NCBI RefSeq assembly: GCF_032163395.1
Contig: NZ_CP119968.1
Coordinates: forward strand, 1,411,501-1,475,500
From: Gloeocapsopsis dulcis
Lineage (GTDB): Bacteria; Cyanobacteriota; Cyanobacteriia; Cyanobacteriales; Chroococcidiopsidaceae
Direction: 5' to 3'
Length of the DNA stretch: 64,000 nt
Part shown: positions 9,507 to 18,900 of the stretch, in pieces
How the letters are laid out: every line of letters starts with the position of its first letter
Numbering within the stretch: the first letter of the stretch is position 1
Program-made: the position numbers and the translations under genes
The notes under the pieces: model-generated
Databases searched by the model: none
What the model saw: only the letters and a program-made list of their open reading frames with translations
What the model was told of the DNA's origin: nothing

Positions 9507-11120
9507 ATGACGCTCAACTATCAATCGGATACTTTAAATAGGTCTTTTGAGTCGAATAGCAACTTACTACACAGTAACAGTTTCAATGAGTCGCAGGCTG
9601 AGTTAAGTACACTTTCACCCTTAAGACAACATTCTTCAATTCAGGCTGCAGTAAGTGGTCCAGAAATTGAAATCCAAAACCTCGATAATGTACCTTACAG
9701 CGATCGCCTTGTCTTTAGTCGTATTGGTAGCCTGAGCAACCCACCTGATAATGGAGTTCATGATACAGTTACGCTCCGAACCAAAAATTTAGGTACTAGC
9801 CCTTTAAGAATCACAGGCGTGCCCATTACAGGTCCGTGGGAATTGCTGAATAACATTCAGGTTCCCACAACAATTGCTCCTGGAGGACAGCTTGATTTAC
9901 GAGTCCGCTTTAAAGCAACGAGTGGCAATATCCACAATGGTACATTAACCATTAAGTCTAATGATGCGGATGAGGCAAACAAAGTTGTTCAACTTTCGGG
10001 TTTCTGGCAATCAGTATCTGAAGGTAATCAAGAACCCAGCTTAAATGAGATTCTTAAAGTTTTTGGTTATCAAACAAAAGTGACTGGTCCTGGACAAAAA
10101 CTCAATCAAAATGGTTTAGTTCAAGCAGTAGGTGATGAAGTTCTTTCAGCCTATTGGCAACGGGCAAATGCTGCTCAACCCGTCAGTGTGAGACAATTGG
10201 CTGCCTATCATACCCAAGATAAAACCGCGACAATTTTCTGGCATAGCAAAGGTAGCGACGCAACCAAAGTTGTTTTTACTCATACAGGCGTTGATGGACA
10301 AACACTACTACCACGTAAACAAAATTTGGTACAACCTGCACAAGGTTCTTTTGCTCCCAATGGAGCTTTTGGCTTTAAAATTGACCAAGAGTGGAGCGAT
10401 CCGACAAAAAATAATCAGTTAATTGATCAACAAAAGGGTAGTCCTGGACCTAGTGGTCATCATGTTCGTTTTTGGGCAGCTCGCAATCGCCAAGGGCAAG
10501 TCATTCCCAATACTTGGATTGTAGCAATGGATTACTCTGGAATTAACTACGATTACCAAGACAATGTTTATTTAGTTAGCAACATTAAGCCAGAAACGCA
10601 AGCGGCTCTGTATCGAATTAATGTAGGAAGTAATACTTCTTATACAGATAGTACAGGTAAAGTGTGGTCTTCTGATACAGGGAAAGGCTGGTTTTCACCA
10701 ACAAATGCACCAGCTGAGAATGCTGGTAATGTGCAGATTGCAAATACAACCAGTGATAAGCTTTACCAAACCTATCGCGGGAAAATTGCTAACAATACTC
10801 CTCTAGCATCGCGCGTGATTAACTTCAACCTTCCAGTTAGCACTCCAAGTAATCTGGAAGTGCGATTACATTTTGCTGAAACTTACTGGGGTGCACCTGG
10901 TAAAGGTCCTGGCGGCATTGGCAGACGCGTGTTTGATGTCCTTGCTGAGGGTAAACTTGTGATGAATAACTACGACATCTCAAAGGCTGCTGGGGGGGCT
11001 TTAAACGCAACAATGGTTGCAATTAGAGGTGTAAGAGTTACCGATGGTAAGTTAACTCTCACTTTTAAAGCAGAAAAAGACTTTCCTTTGATTTCTGCCA
11101 TTGAAGTACTAAGGATTTAG
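9507..11120 (+). CDS. Choice-of-anchor-D/malectin domain protein
   Basis: A 537-residue protein. After a low-complexity Ser/Asn/Leu N-terminus, an Ig-like 'choice-of-anchor D' domain spans about 48-170 (features 'LGTSPLRITGVPITGPWE' and 'GTLTIKSNDADE'). The middle region is of uncertain fold. A malectin-like carbohydrate-binding domain spans about 370-537 ('YRINVGSNTSYTDSTGKVW', 'VRLHFAETYWG', 'RRVFDVLAEGK', 'ISAIEVLRI'). No obvious Sec signal is present. Binding of surface or intracellular glycan is the likely role. Domain names are from recognition of the sequence patterns. A strong terminator hairpin follows at 11209. Confidence 0.82.
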   Translation: MTLNYQSDTLNRSFESNSNLLHSNSFNESQAELSTLSPLRQHSSIQAAVSGPEIEIQNLDNVPYSDRLVFSRIGSLSNPPDNGVHDTVTLRTKNLGTSPLRITGVPITGPWELLNNIQVPTTIAPGGQLDLRVRFKATSGNIHNGTLTIKSNDADEANKVVQLSGFWQSVSEGNQEPSLNEILKVFGYQTKVTGPGQKLNQNGLVQAVGDEVLSAYWQRANAAQPVSVRQLAAYHTQDKTATIFWHSKGSDATKVVFTHTGVDGQTLLPRKQNLVQPAQGSFAPNGAFGFKIDQEWSDPTKNNQLIDQQKGSPGPSGHHVRFWAARNRQGQVIPNTWIVAMDYSGINYDYQDNVYLVSNIKPETQAALYRINVGSNTSYTDSTGKVWSSDTGKGWFSPTNAPAENAGNVQIANTTSDKLYQTYRGKIANNTPLASRVINFNLPVSTPSNLEVRLHFAETYWGAPGKGPGGIGRRVFDVLAEGKLVMNNYDISKAAGGALNATMVAIRGVRVTDGKLTLTFKAEKDFPLISAIEVLRI

Positions 11121-11208
11121 CCCAGCTTTTTTAAAAGCCTCTTGACTGAAGTCGGGTTACTGAAACGAAGTATGCGGATACACACTCTCAAGTTTGAGGT
11201 TTATGATT

Positions 11209-11236
11209 AAGTCCACCTCCGTGGACTTTGTTTGTT
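11209..11236 (+). terminator. Intrinsic terminator after the malectin gene
   Basis: A perfect 8-bp stem AAGTCCAC/GTGGACTT with a four-base loop (CTCC), followed by a T-rich run TGTTTGTTT. A second small hairpin (CTCAAGTTTGAG) lies just upstream. It separates the malectin gene from the dipeptidase gene that starts at 11280. Confidence 0.75.
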
Positions 11237-11279
11237 TAGCTGCGAATTCATTCGCACTCGCATTGATGCAGGAAGCCTA

Positions 11280-11990
11280 ATGGAGAAGCCTTATCAGCAA
11301 GTTCCAATTTTAGAGTGTCATGAACCACTAGTTCCGATTCCTCTGGAAAAGTTTGCGGTGGTTTCTCCCCATCCTTATCAGCAGTTGGGAGCAGTTTATG
11401 GCGATCGCTCTCCTTATTATTTACGTCAGAGTGTCGTATCAGCTTTACTCACTGCTCAAACTCAACTGCAAAAACAGTATCCTTGCTGGCGAATTCTCAT
11501 TTTTGATGCTTATCGCCCTGTAGCTGTGCAGCAATTTATGGTAGATTACACGTTTAATCAAGTTGTGCAAACTGCCGGATTGCAAGTAAGTAATTTATCT
11601 GCAACTCAACGTCAAGAAATTTGGGAACAAGTTTATCAGCTTTGGGCAGTACCTAGTTCAGACAAACGCTATCCACCCCCACATAGTACTGGTGGTGCAG
11701 TAGATGTCACACTCGTTAATAGCATGGGTGAGAATGTTGATATGGGTTCCGCGATTGATGAATTATCAGAGCGATCGCATCCTGATTACTATGCCACTAG
11801 TACTTGTGCCGAGGCACAACAATATCACCACCATCGCCAAATACTATTTGAGGTGATGCATTTTGCAGGCTTCCAACGTCATCCTGGTGAATGGTGGCAT
11901 TTTTCCTTGGGAGATCAAATATGGGCGTATTTAGTAAACCAAGCCTATCCTCATAATCCTGTTGTTGCTCGTTACGGTCGTATCAGTTAA
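11280..11990 (+). CDS. D-alanyl-D-alanine dipeptidase (VanX/DdpX family)
   Basis: 236 residues from the ATG at 11280. An upstream in-frame TTG at 11232 sits inside the terminator and is rejected. It is a zinc peptidase that cleaves D-Ala-D-Ala. The metal and catalytic motifs are present: 'HSTGGAVDVTL' (SxHxxGxAxD type, His about 135, Asp about 142) and 'GEWWHFSL' (catalytic Glu about 204, zinc His 207). The arginine-containing 'FDAYRPVAVQQFM' motif is also kept. In cyanobacteria such enzymes act in peptidoglycan turnover rather than vancomycin resistance; no vanA/vanH partners are nearby. Confidence 0.9.
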   Translation: MEKPYQQVPILECHEPLVPIPLEKFAVVSPHPYQQLGAVYGDRSPYYLRQSVVSALLTAQTQLQKQYPCWRILIFDAYRPVAVQQFMVDYTFNQVVQTAGLQVSNLSATQRQEIWEQVYQLWAVPSSDKRYPPPHSTGGAVDVTLVNSMGENVDMGSAIDELSERSHPDYYATSTCAEAQQYHHHRQILFEVMHFAGFQRHPGEWWHFSLGDQIWAYLVNQAYPHNPVVARYGRIS

Positions 11991-12048
11991 CAATCCAAGC
12001 AGTAGAACTGACTGATAGCCAACTTTTTTTAAGACAGTTACTACAGGA

Positions 12049-13647
12049 TTAGTTGCTTATTGAATGCACTTTCCAAAGTTGACCAGGAGCATGAATGACT
12101 TCTAACTTGTAGTTAGGATCGTTTTCTAACCTAGCTTGTAATTCTACCTCTGGTCTAAATAAGAAAATTTCATTAAATTGATTAATAACGCTAGAAAGTT
12201 CAGTTTCACTTACTAACAGTACACTTACTTTAAGGTCAAGTTCATAGCTAAGGGAAGCAATACGACTAACTCGCTTTTGACTACTGATAACTAAAGGTCG
12301 ATTTGTCTGATTAATAATATTAGCAATTTCTGGATTATAGTAGCTACTATATTTATTCCACCAAGTTTCTGCTTGGCTACTGATAATACAAGACACAATT
12401 CCACCGGATAATATCACAACTAAAATAATATGCCATGCTCTTTTCTGCCAATGCTGAAGAGATGCGGTAAACCGATTAGCAAATAAATAAGCAACAGCTA
12501 ATTGTATGCCAAGATAACTGGGAAATAAATATCTTGCTATGCTTGAGCGTTGTCCTCCAGACACTAAATCTGGTATAACCAAACTACTTGCAGGAATTAT
12601 GACTAATGTACATATAAAAAGCCAGCATGATAATAGTGTATTGCTGCACAAAATATAAAATGAATATAATATTAGAATAATCACCAAAGGAATTAAATAT
12701 AAAAAAGGCTCATTAAAACCAAATTGAAAAATATCATTGCCGTTTTCTACATCCACAAAATGAACATTATTGTAACTGACTTGTACATCAAAAAATAAAG
12801 CATTCAGATTTAATAACCATCTTTTTATTAACGTATCAAAGTTAATTGCTCTTGCTGTCCATTCACCAATACTACTTGCATTAATAAAATATAAAATTAT
12901 CCAGGGAATAAGTGTAATTAGTCCTGTTACAGAAGCTATTAGATAAGCAATAAACTTTTTGGTTATTTGAAATTGTTCTAGAATTAATAAGTAAGTTCCA
13001 TGAGCTACACACACCAATATAAATATCAAATGAGAGTATAGCCCTAATGCTACTGTTAAAGCATATATTCCCCAGCTTGACTTTGTTTTTTGTCGATTAG
13101 CTCGTAGCAAGGCAATACTTGCAAGTAAAGTAGTTACTGTGAGTAAACTGTACTCTCTAGCTTCTTGGGCGTAAAGTACGTGTAGTGGGGACACAGCTAC
13201 TAATGCTATTGCAATTGCTCCCATAAGTGGTGAAGCAAATAACTCTAGACATAGCCAGTAGATGCAGGGAAACACAAATAAACTAATAACAGCAGCGACA
13301 CCGCGAGTGACTGAGACAGAACTACCAAAAATTTGCATAGCAACGCGGGCGATCGCATAATATGCTGGCGGATGTTCTGCATTACCTGCTAAAGCATTTA
13401 TTGTATCGAGCCAATTTTTCTCTGGGGATAAACGTTGAAATACTAGTAAATCTTTAATATTGATAATGCGATCGCTTGGTACTTCCTCAATAAATTCTGT
13501 TTTTTTATAACCAACAACTCGCACAGAAGTATGCACTTCGTCAATCCAATAAACTTTTTTATCTAGGTTGACAAACCTGAAAAATATACCCAGGATTAGT
13601 ACAGTAACAACTAAAAACTTAAGATGATTAGGCTTATAAGTAGTCAT
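12049..13647 (-). CDS. Membrane glycosyltransferase, GT39/ArnT-like (PMT_2)
   Basis: A 532-residue polytopic protein with about ten predicted membrane helices. The first periplasmic loop carries the acidic pair 'YWIDEVHTS' (GT-C catalytic DE). A later 'LHVLYAQEAREYSL' matches the SPxHxxYxQEARxYxL hallmark of dolichyl- or polyprenyl-phosphate-mannose-type glycosyltransferases. It uses a polyprenyl-phosphate sugar donor in the plasma membrane; the acceptor is unknown. It lies 15 bp downstream of the 13663 membrane gene, in the same operon. ATG start at 13647 is followed by the hydrophobic first helix. Confidence 0.85.
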   Translation of the reverse strand: MTTYKPNHLKFLVVTVLILGIFFRFVNLDKKVYWIDEVHTSVRVVGYKKTEFIEEVPSDRIINIKDLLVFQRLSPEKNWLDTINALAGNAEHPPAYYAIARVAMQIFGSSVSVTRGVAAVISLFVFPCIYWLCLELFASPLMGAIAIALVAVSPLHVLYAQEAREYSLLTVTTLLASIALLRANRQKTKSSWGIYALTVALGLYSHLIFILVCVAHGTYLLILEQFQITKKFIAYLIASVTGLITLIPWIILYFINASSIGEWTARAINFDTLIKRWLLNLNALFFDVQVSYNNVHFVDVENGNDIFQFGFNEPFLYLIPLVIILILYSFYILCSNTLLSCWLFICTLVIIPASSLVIPDLVSGGQRSSIARYLFPSYLGIQLAVAYLFANRFTASLQHWQKRAWHIILVVILSGGIVSCIISSQAETWWNKYSSYYNPEIANIINQTNRPLVISSQKRVSRIASLSYELDLKVSVLLVSETELSSVINQFNEIFLFRPEVELQARLENDPNYKLEVIHAPGQLWKVHSISN

Positions 13648-13662
13648 TTAAATCTCATATTC

Positions 13663-15375
13663 TTAAGATTGAGCTTGAATACATTTTGCTTGTAAAACAA
13701 TAAAGTTATCAACTTCAAAAACAGCACATTTTGAGCTGATATTACTCAAAGCTGGTGCTTTCTGTTGGAGCTGTTGAATTGTATTTGTAGCAAATGGTTG
13801 AAATTGTTGAATCCAGCGATCGTCTGCAATATACTCAGGAGTAAAGGCATTTTTTTCTAAGAGCCAGAAATCTACACCGTATTTTTGATTGATTTTTTGT
13901 ACATTCATTAAATCTTGACTGTACTGTGCTTGAATCAGATCGAGAGTACGCTGACGAAATTGACGATAGTATCCCCAATGATAAGGGATGGCATACTCGC
14001 TACCAACGAGAATAGAACGTTGAGCAAAGGTAGGCAAATTATTTGCTTCGTCTGCGAGAGAAGCTATGAGAGTATCTTGAGGTTGCCGTTGAAAGAACTG
14101 ATATAATTCAGCAGTATTACCTTGAATATAACCTGTCCATAAAAAGTTATTTAATGTACATGGATAGAAGAGTAATGAAATAGCAATTATAGTTATTGTG
14201 CTGAAAGCAAAAAGACGTTTTAAGTCATGAGAGGCAAGCACTCGCTTGAGTAAAGTATCTATCAACAAAGTTAATGCGATCGCAGCAGATATTGTCATGA
14301 CGATCCGCAAACTATGCTGAGTGTAGCGGCTGGGAAGATGTAGTTTAAATATCAAAGCATGGGCAATGGAAAACATTACCAATGATGCTAGTATTAGTTG
14401 TGGTAAAATGCTGATATGACGTATTTTTATTGCTAAAGGAAATAGTAACTTATACTGCCACATAATTGGTAGCAATAAACCTACATAAACAAGTGGTGGC
14501 ATTAACGCTGAAGTTAACCGAATTCCACTACGGCTTTCATTAAACCAAAACTGCCAAGAGTCGTTGTTGAAAAAGCTGCTTCTTCCCTCTGGTAAAAATT
14601 CAGGTAATGTTTTTGCAGTAGATGCGGCAATTGTAGGTGCAAATGCGTTTGAAGAGAGGGCATAAGGTAATAGTATAAGAACAGCAACTCCAATTCCGGC
14701 TATGCAGAAGGCATAATCTTGACGATTATGTGATAGATGTAGTCGCCAATGATGCCAGTGGCAAATTTGAAATACTAAAATTAGAATACAAACAAAAAGT
14801 AGCGAAGGATAAAATAGTCCTAAAAGTGCGATCGCAACTAAACAAGGTATAAAAGAACGTCGTAAAAAATAATAGAGAAATGCTAAAAAGAGTGGATAGA
14901 TAAAAGCTTTTGGTGTAGCCGAAATTAAGCCATCTTGCATCCACAAATTTTGATTGAGGAGAATTGAACCGATAAATCCAGTCATCGGTATTGGTAATAG
15001 CTGCAAGCAAACACCAAAACTATAAGCTGTTGTAATTAACCCTAAAACAATTGGTAAAACTTTACTTAACCACAGCGGATCAATGCCTAATAAAGCGAAG
15101 CTACGGTAAAAGACAGTGTATCCTAGCGGTGCAACAGATTGAAAATAATCAGCGATTAAATCGTTAGGAAATAATTCAGAGTTTAAAAACCGCCGCATCC
15201 AAAAAACGTGCTGTCGCGCATCATCCTGCACAACATACTCACTACTAAAAGCTTGCTGAAGCGCTAAAATGCCATAAAGAGTGGCAAAAATTAGACTTAG
15301 ACCAAACCAGAATTTGATATGGCTGTTAAACTGATTTGTTGGTGGAACGAGAAGCTGATGCAGCTGCCTTAGCAT
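13663..15375 (-). CDS. Polytopic membrane protein, possible GT-C-like transferase, function unknown
   Basis: 570 residues from the ATG at 15375 (a GTG eight codons upstream at 15399 is the alternative). About ten hydrophobic helices alternate with loops. The segment after the first helices contains 'VVQDDARQHVFWMRRF', with an acidic pair placed as in GT-C enzymes. The C-terminal soluble part (about 430-570) is outside the membrane. I do not recognise a named family. Close coupling (15 bp) to the GT39-like gene suggests a joint role in surface glycan or lipid modification. Assignment as a glycosyltransferase is inference. Confidence 0.7.
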   Translation of the reverse strand: MLRQLHQLLVPPTNQFNSHIKFWFGLSLIFATLYGILALQQAFSSEYVVQDDARQHVFWMRRFLNSELFPNDLIADYFQSVAPLGYTVFYRSFALLGIDPLWLSKVLPIVLGLITTAYSFGVCLQLLPIPMTGFIGSILLNQNLWMQDGLISATPKAFIYPLFLAFLYYFLRRSFIPCLVAIALLGLFYPSLLFVCILILVFQICHWHHWRLHLSHNRQDYAFCIAGIGVAVLILLPYALSSNAFAPTIAASTAKTLPEFLPEGRSSFFNNDSWQFWFNESRSGIRLTSALMPPLVYVGLLLPIMWQYKLLFPLAIKIRHISILPQLILASLVMFSIAHALIFKLHLPSRYTQHSLRIVMTISAAIALTLLIDTLLKRVLASHDLKRLFAFSTITIIAISLLFYPCTLNNFLWTGYIQGNTAELYQFFQRQPQDTLIASLADEANNLPTFAQRSILVGSEYAIPYHWGYYRQFRQRTLDLIQAQYSQDLMNVQKINQKYGVDFWLLEKNAFTPEYIADDRWIQQFQPFATNTIQQLQQKAPALSNISSKCAVFEVDNFIVLQAKCIQAQS

Positions 15376-15537
15376 GAGTGCGATCGCTAGTAAACACACA
15401 CGGGTTAGTCATCTCTAACGTCTGCATTAGTTAGAGTATAAAGTACAGCGATTGTCTATGAGAATTTCACTTTCGTCAATAGGGATGATTTTTCGTAGTC
15501 ACTCTGTTTCAGATTCATTAAAAAATTCTGCTCAACA

Positions 15538-15894
15538 ATGTTTAGAAAAATTGTATTGCTCAGTATTACAGCGATCGCCGTAATATTTACTTGGAGTAGT
15601 TTATTCGCTTATCCTGCTGCATCTCAAGCACAATCTCGCATTAATGCACTAGAAGTAGATCTTAGAGGTGTGCAATCGCGACTTAACCGCATTGAAGCCC
15701 AACTTAATCGATTACGAGGCGTTCCGTCACCGAGGACGCCACCAACAATTACACTACCATCACCACCAGGACCAAGAGCACAATTAAGTCAAGATCAAAT
15801 GTTTGATCGGTTGGCAACGCTCGTAGTAGAAGTAAAGCAACAAGTGAATAAATTGGAAACCCGAGTTGCTGCGTTAGAAAAACGGACACAATAA
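15538..15894 (+). CDS. Small secreted coiled-coil protein
   Basis: 118 residues. An N-terminal signal-like segment (about 1-32, ending in AYPAASQAQ) is followed by a heptad-rich helix (SRINALEVDLRGVQSRLNRIE), a Pro-rich hinge (RTPPTITLPSPPGP) and a second coiled coil near the C-terminus (VNKLETRVAALEKR). It is probably periplasmic or membrane-tethered and oligomeric. No enzyme motif and no family I can name; similar small proteins are common in cyanobacteria. It is divergent from the 13663 gene. Confidence 0.7.
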   Translation: MFRKIVLLSITAIAVIFTWSSLFAYPAASQAQSRINALEVDLRGVQSRLNRIEAQLNRLRGVPSPRTPPTITLPSPPGPRAQLSQDQMFDRLATLVVEVKQQVNKLETRVAALEKRTQ

Positions 15895-16016
15895 TTAGGT
15901 GGGCGTAATTATGTATCACATGTTTTATGCTGGTTAAATGGCTAATAGCAACGAACAATTGGCAACCCCAAGGAGATGCTCATAAATCAAATAGAAACGT
16001 TATAGAACTTAATCTA

Positions 16017-16496
16017 CTAAGATTCTGCTGATTTTAAAGCGCGGTCAAGTATAATGCGGGCTTCTTCTGCTTTAGTTCTTGCTTCTTGATAACGAAGATT
16101 TACTTGCGCAAAGTTTTTTAATGCTTTGAAGCCTTCTTTGATGCGAGTAATTTCTGCTTCACTCACAGACTTATCTGTAAATAAGACATCAATTGCTGTG
16201 CGAACAGCCATCGCCTCATCTCGCGACTCTTGCACTTTAAGTTTGAGGGTGGCAAGATTACTTAAAACTTGCACCGCTTGCGTCACCGCATCTTCATCAC
16301 TTGCTGTATCTGTAATTGATTCTTTGACCTCAATTAGCTGTTGAGAACTAAAACCTTCTGCAAGATCTGTAGGAAGTTTACCCTCATCCATCAGTTCCAT
16401 CAGCTGATCCATCGCTTTCTCACGCGCTTTCGCTGAATCTTTACCGGAAACTGTGAGGATAATTTCTGGGCTTTGAGGTAAGGTGTATTTAGCCAT
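16017..16496 (-). CDS. Conserved hypothetical cyanobacterial protein
   Basis: 159 residues from the ATG at 16496 (the reading frame also allows 16520). It is soluble, helical and highly charged, without membrane segments. The N-terminal part 'KYTLPQSPEIILTVSGKDSAKAREKAMDQLMELMDEG' looks like a small alpha/beta unit; the rest is long helices. I recall similar proteins of this length in many cyanobacteria but know of no function. Codon use and composition match the neighbours, which supports a real gene. Confidence 0.7.
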   Translation of the reverse strand: MAKYTLPQSPEIILTVSGKDSAKAREKAMDQLMELMDEGKLPTDLAEGFSSQQLIEVKESITDTASDEDAVTQAVQVLSNLATLKLKVQESRDEAMAVRTAIDVLFTDKSVSEAEITRIKEGFKALKNFAQVNLRYQEARTKAEEARIILDRALKSAES

Positions 16497-16768
16497 AGTT
16501 GCTGACAATAAATTCTTCATACGTACTGCTGAGTTTAGTAGTTTTTAGTAGCAGTATCCATAACACAAGAGATAAATTTTAACTCAAGTGGCTAGGCGAT
16601 CGCTTTTGGCTGCTTTTCTCCAAACTGCTGCTCAACTCAATGACCAAAAGTTAGAACCTTATACTAAAGAAAGGATACTGATTTCTCAAGGGTTTTGTAT
16701 ACCATAGGGTCAATCCCAATCAAGAATCCACAATTTCCACAATTGATATGACTGAGGGCGTGTAAACT

Positions 16769-17464
16769 ACCCGCCACTAACCGCAAAGCGTTATAGTGGA
16801 GGCTTTTGGTAGCCCTAAAACTACTTGCTCTAAAGAACAAAATAGCTCTGAGCCTCTAGGCGAGTTTACAAGAGTCGCCCCAAGCTTTTTAATATTAGTC
16901 GCACCGTTGTAGTCAGCGTCTCCAGTCCAATTGCAGGTAGTATTGACACATTTAAAGGATTTGCCTTTACGCTTGCCAATTACATTGCAGCAATGGCAAG
17001 TTTTTGAGGTGTAGCGCGGATCAAGATGTTGGTTTAAACTCCTTGACGAGTTTACCTTTGTGTTTGGCTGTTTTCCGGTTGCCAGCAACGCGATTAATCG
17101 CTCGGATTGCTAAATTAGCCGATAAGCCAAACTGTTGTCTAATCTGTTCGTAGGTTAATGCCTGAATCCGAACGTTGTTGTCAACTTCGGGTCTACTGAC
17201 TGATTAATCCAGTTGCAAGCCGCTGCAAAGTTAGTCAGTGTCGCCTCTAACTTGGCGACCTGTTCGTTCTGGACTTGAAGCTTACAACTAATAGTCAGTA
17301 TTGTTTTCATTCCATAATTATATCACTGGAATGAGTATTTAAGACAAAACTATTAAGGATGCTACGCAGTTGTTGCTTGGTCGCAATTCCTGAGCGAAAA
17401 TGCGGTGTGGATTTTCCTCCCGCATTATTCGCGTCCCCCACTAAGCTCTTTGCTATAGTGGAGG
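16769..17464 (-). mobile_element. Miniaturised IS200/IS605-type element with related end hairpins
   Basis: About 0.7 kb bounded by two similar imperfect hairpins. The right-end type is at 16770-16803 (CCGCCACTAA...TTATAGTGGAGG) and the left-end type at 17435-17464 (CCCCACTAAG...CTATAGTGGAGG). Subterminal stem-loops without inverted repeats are typical of IS200/IS605 elements transposed by TnpA. The interior is a TnpB remnant reading on the minus strand; no tnpA is present. The element ends 24 bp before the start codon at 17488, so it may have changed that gene's leader. The exact cleavage sites cannot be fixed by eye. Confidence 0.65.
16777..17310 (-). pseudogene. TnpB (IS605 OrfB) remnant with central deletion
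   Basis: The ATG at 17310 opens a TnpB N-terminus ('MKTILTISCKLQVQNEQV', 'NFAAACNWINQSV'). After a frameshift it continues as 'LTYEQIRQQFGLSANLAI' and 'GNRKTAKHKGKLVKEF'. Near 17020-17030 the reading jumps straight to the C-terminal zinc finger ('DPRYTSKTCHCCNVIG', 'FKCVNTTCNWTGDADYN'). Roughly 200 residues, including most of the RuvC nuclease core, are missing compared with intact TnpB of about 400 residues. The last catalytic Asp region (DADYNGATNI) is retained. It is not active as a nuclease; it may survive as a passenger of a trans-mobilised mini-element. Confidence 0.8.
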
Positions 17465-17487
17465 CATCCTTGCGACATACCAAGTGA

Positions 17488-18783
17488 ATGGCTCCAAATC
17501 CTACTATTATGCAAGCTGTAGAACAACTGGGCTACCGCGTTACTGTTGGAGACGTTGCGACTCAATCAGGATTAAATGTCAGCTCGGCACAACAAGGATT
17601 ATTAACGCTTGCTTCTGAAGTTGGCGGACATATGCAAGTTGCCCAATCTGGCGAGATTGTCTACCAGTTTCCCAAAAATCTCCACGCAGTTTTAAGAAAC
17701 AAATTCTGGCGGTTGCGGCTACAGGCTTGGTGGCAAAAAGTCTGGCGAGTTTTATTTTATTTGATTCGGATTTCCTTTGGGATTGTTTTATTACTGTCAA
17801 TCGCAATTATTTTTCTGAGCATTGTCATTATTATCAGTACGGCAAATCGCGACAATGACAATCGCAGCAACCATTCTGGTGGTGGTATGATGTATATGCC
17901 ACGCTTCTGGATTGGTCCTAATTGGTATTGGTTTTTTTATCCTGATTATGGTAGACGCTATCAACGGCGGCGACGTGAAACCAGCGAACTGAATTTTTTA
18001 GAGGCAATTTTCTCATTCTTATTTGGTGATGGCAACCCAAACGCTGACTTAGAAGAACAGCGCTGGCAAACAATTGCAAGTATCATTCGCAATAACCAAG
18101 GTGCGGTTGTTGCCGAACAAATTGCGCCGTATCTTGATGAAATTGGTACAGGCTATGCTCAAGAGTACGAAGATTATATGTTACCTGTGCTAACTCGATT
18201 TAACGGGCAACCTGTTGTGAGTCCCGAAGGGCAGTTAGTGTATCATTTTCCTGAATTACAGGTAAGTGCCTCGCAACGGCGATCGCGTTCTGTAGCACCG
18301 TATTTACAAGAGTCACCCTGGCGCTTTAGTGCTGCAAGTTCTGGGCAAATTACTTTAGCCGCAGGGTTGGGTTTGTTAAACTTTGTAGGCGCTGTGTTTT
18401 TAGGTTCCTTATTAGCCGATGGTGCTGTTGCTGCGGAACTAGGAGGATTAGTGGCGTTTGCCCAAGGTATTTATTGGTTACTTCTGGGCTACGGTACAGC
18501 GTTTTTAGCAGTTCCTCTGGTGCGGTATTTCTGGATTAAGTGGCGCAATCGTCAAATTAGCGATCGCAATCGTCAGCGAAAAGCAAGAGCAGAAACTTTA
18601 GTCAATCCTGATGCGACTTTAAAACAAAAAATGACCTATGCCAAACAATTTAGTGCGAATACAGTGATTACTCAGGAAGATTTAATTTATAGTACTGAAA
18701 CAGATCTGCTAGAACAAGAAGCAGAACGCTCCGACAAAATAGATGCTGAATGGCAACGTCGATTACGTCGCTCAGATTCTTAG
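17488..18783 (+). CDS. Conserved cyanobacterial membrane protein with two winged-helix-like modules
   Basis: 431 residues. The N-terminal module (about 1-75: 'TVGDVATQSGLNVSSAQQGLLTLASEVGGHMQV...GEIVYQFP') and a second one (about 185-260: 'IASIIRNNQGAVVAEQIAPYL...GQLVYHFP') look like an internal duplication of a winged-helix-type domain, each ending in VYxFP. Membrane helices lie at about 86-118 and, as a pair, at about 285-350. An aromatic/Arg-rich linker separates the halves. The C-terminus is a charged helix. I know of no function for the family. The ATG at 17488 lies only 24 bp beyond the IS605-type end. Confidence 0.75.
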   Translation: MAPNPTIMQAVEQLGYRVTVGDVATQSGLNVSSAQQGLLTLASEVGGHMQVAQSGEIVYQFPKNLHAVLRNKFWRLRLQAWWQKVWRVLFYLIRISFGIVLLLSIAIIFLSIVIIISTANRDNDNRSNHSGGGMMYMPRFWIGPNWYWFFYPDYGRRYQRRRRETSELNFLEAIFSFLFGDGNPNADLEEQRWQTIASIIRNNQGAVVAEQIAPYLDEIGTGYAQEYEDYMLPVLTRFNGQPVVSPEGQLVYHFPELQVSASQRRSRSVAPYLQESPWRFSAASSGQITLAAGLGLLNFVGAVFLGSLLADGAVAAELGGLVAFAQGIYWLLLGYGTAFLAVPLVRYFWIKWRNRQISDRNRQRKARAETLVNPDATLKQKMTYAKQFSANTVITQEDLIYSTETDLLEQEAERSDKIDAEWQRRLRRSDS

Positions 18784-18900
18784 ACAATCTCAGTTGCACT
18801 TTTCTACCCTTACGGTAGCCAAAATAACCGAATGATTACGGTAGGATCGTTGTAATTCAATATTTTCTACGTTCAACGGAAACCTTTTCACAAGTTAATT

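Noticed and set aside
11232-11279. Upstream TTG start extending the dipeptidase by 16 codons
   Set aside because: It lies within the T-tract of the preceding terminator and adds no family-like residues; ATG at 11280 is better.
11280-11990. VanX-type gene as vancomycin resistance
   Set aside because: No vanH/vanA/vanRS partners; single D-Ala-D-Ala dipeptidases are common in Gram-negative-type envelopes.
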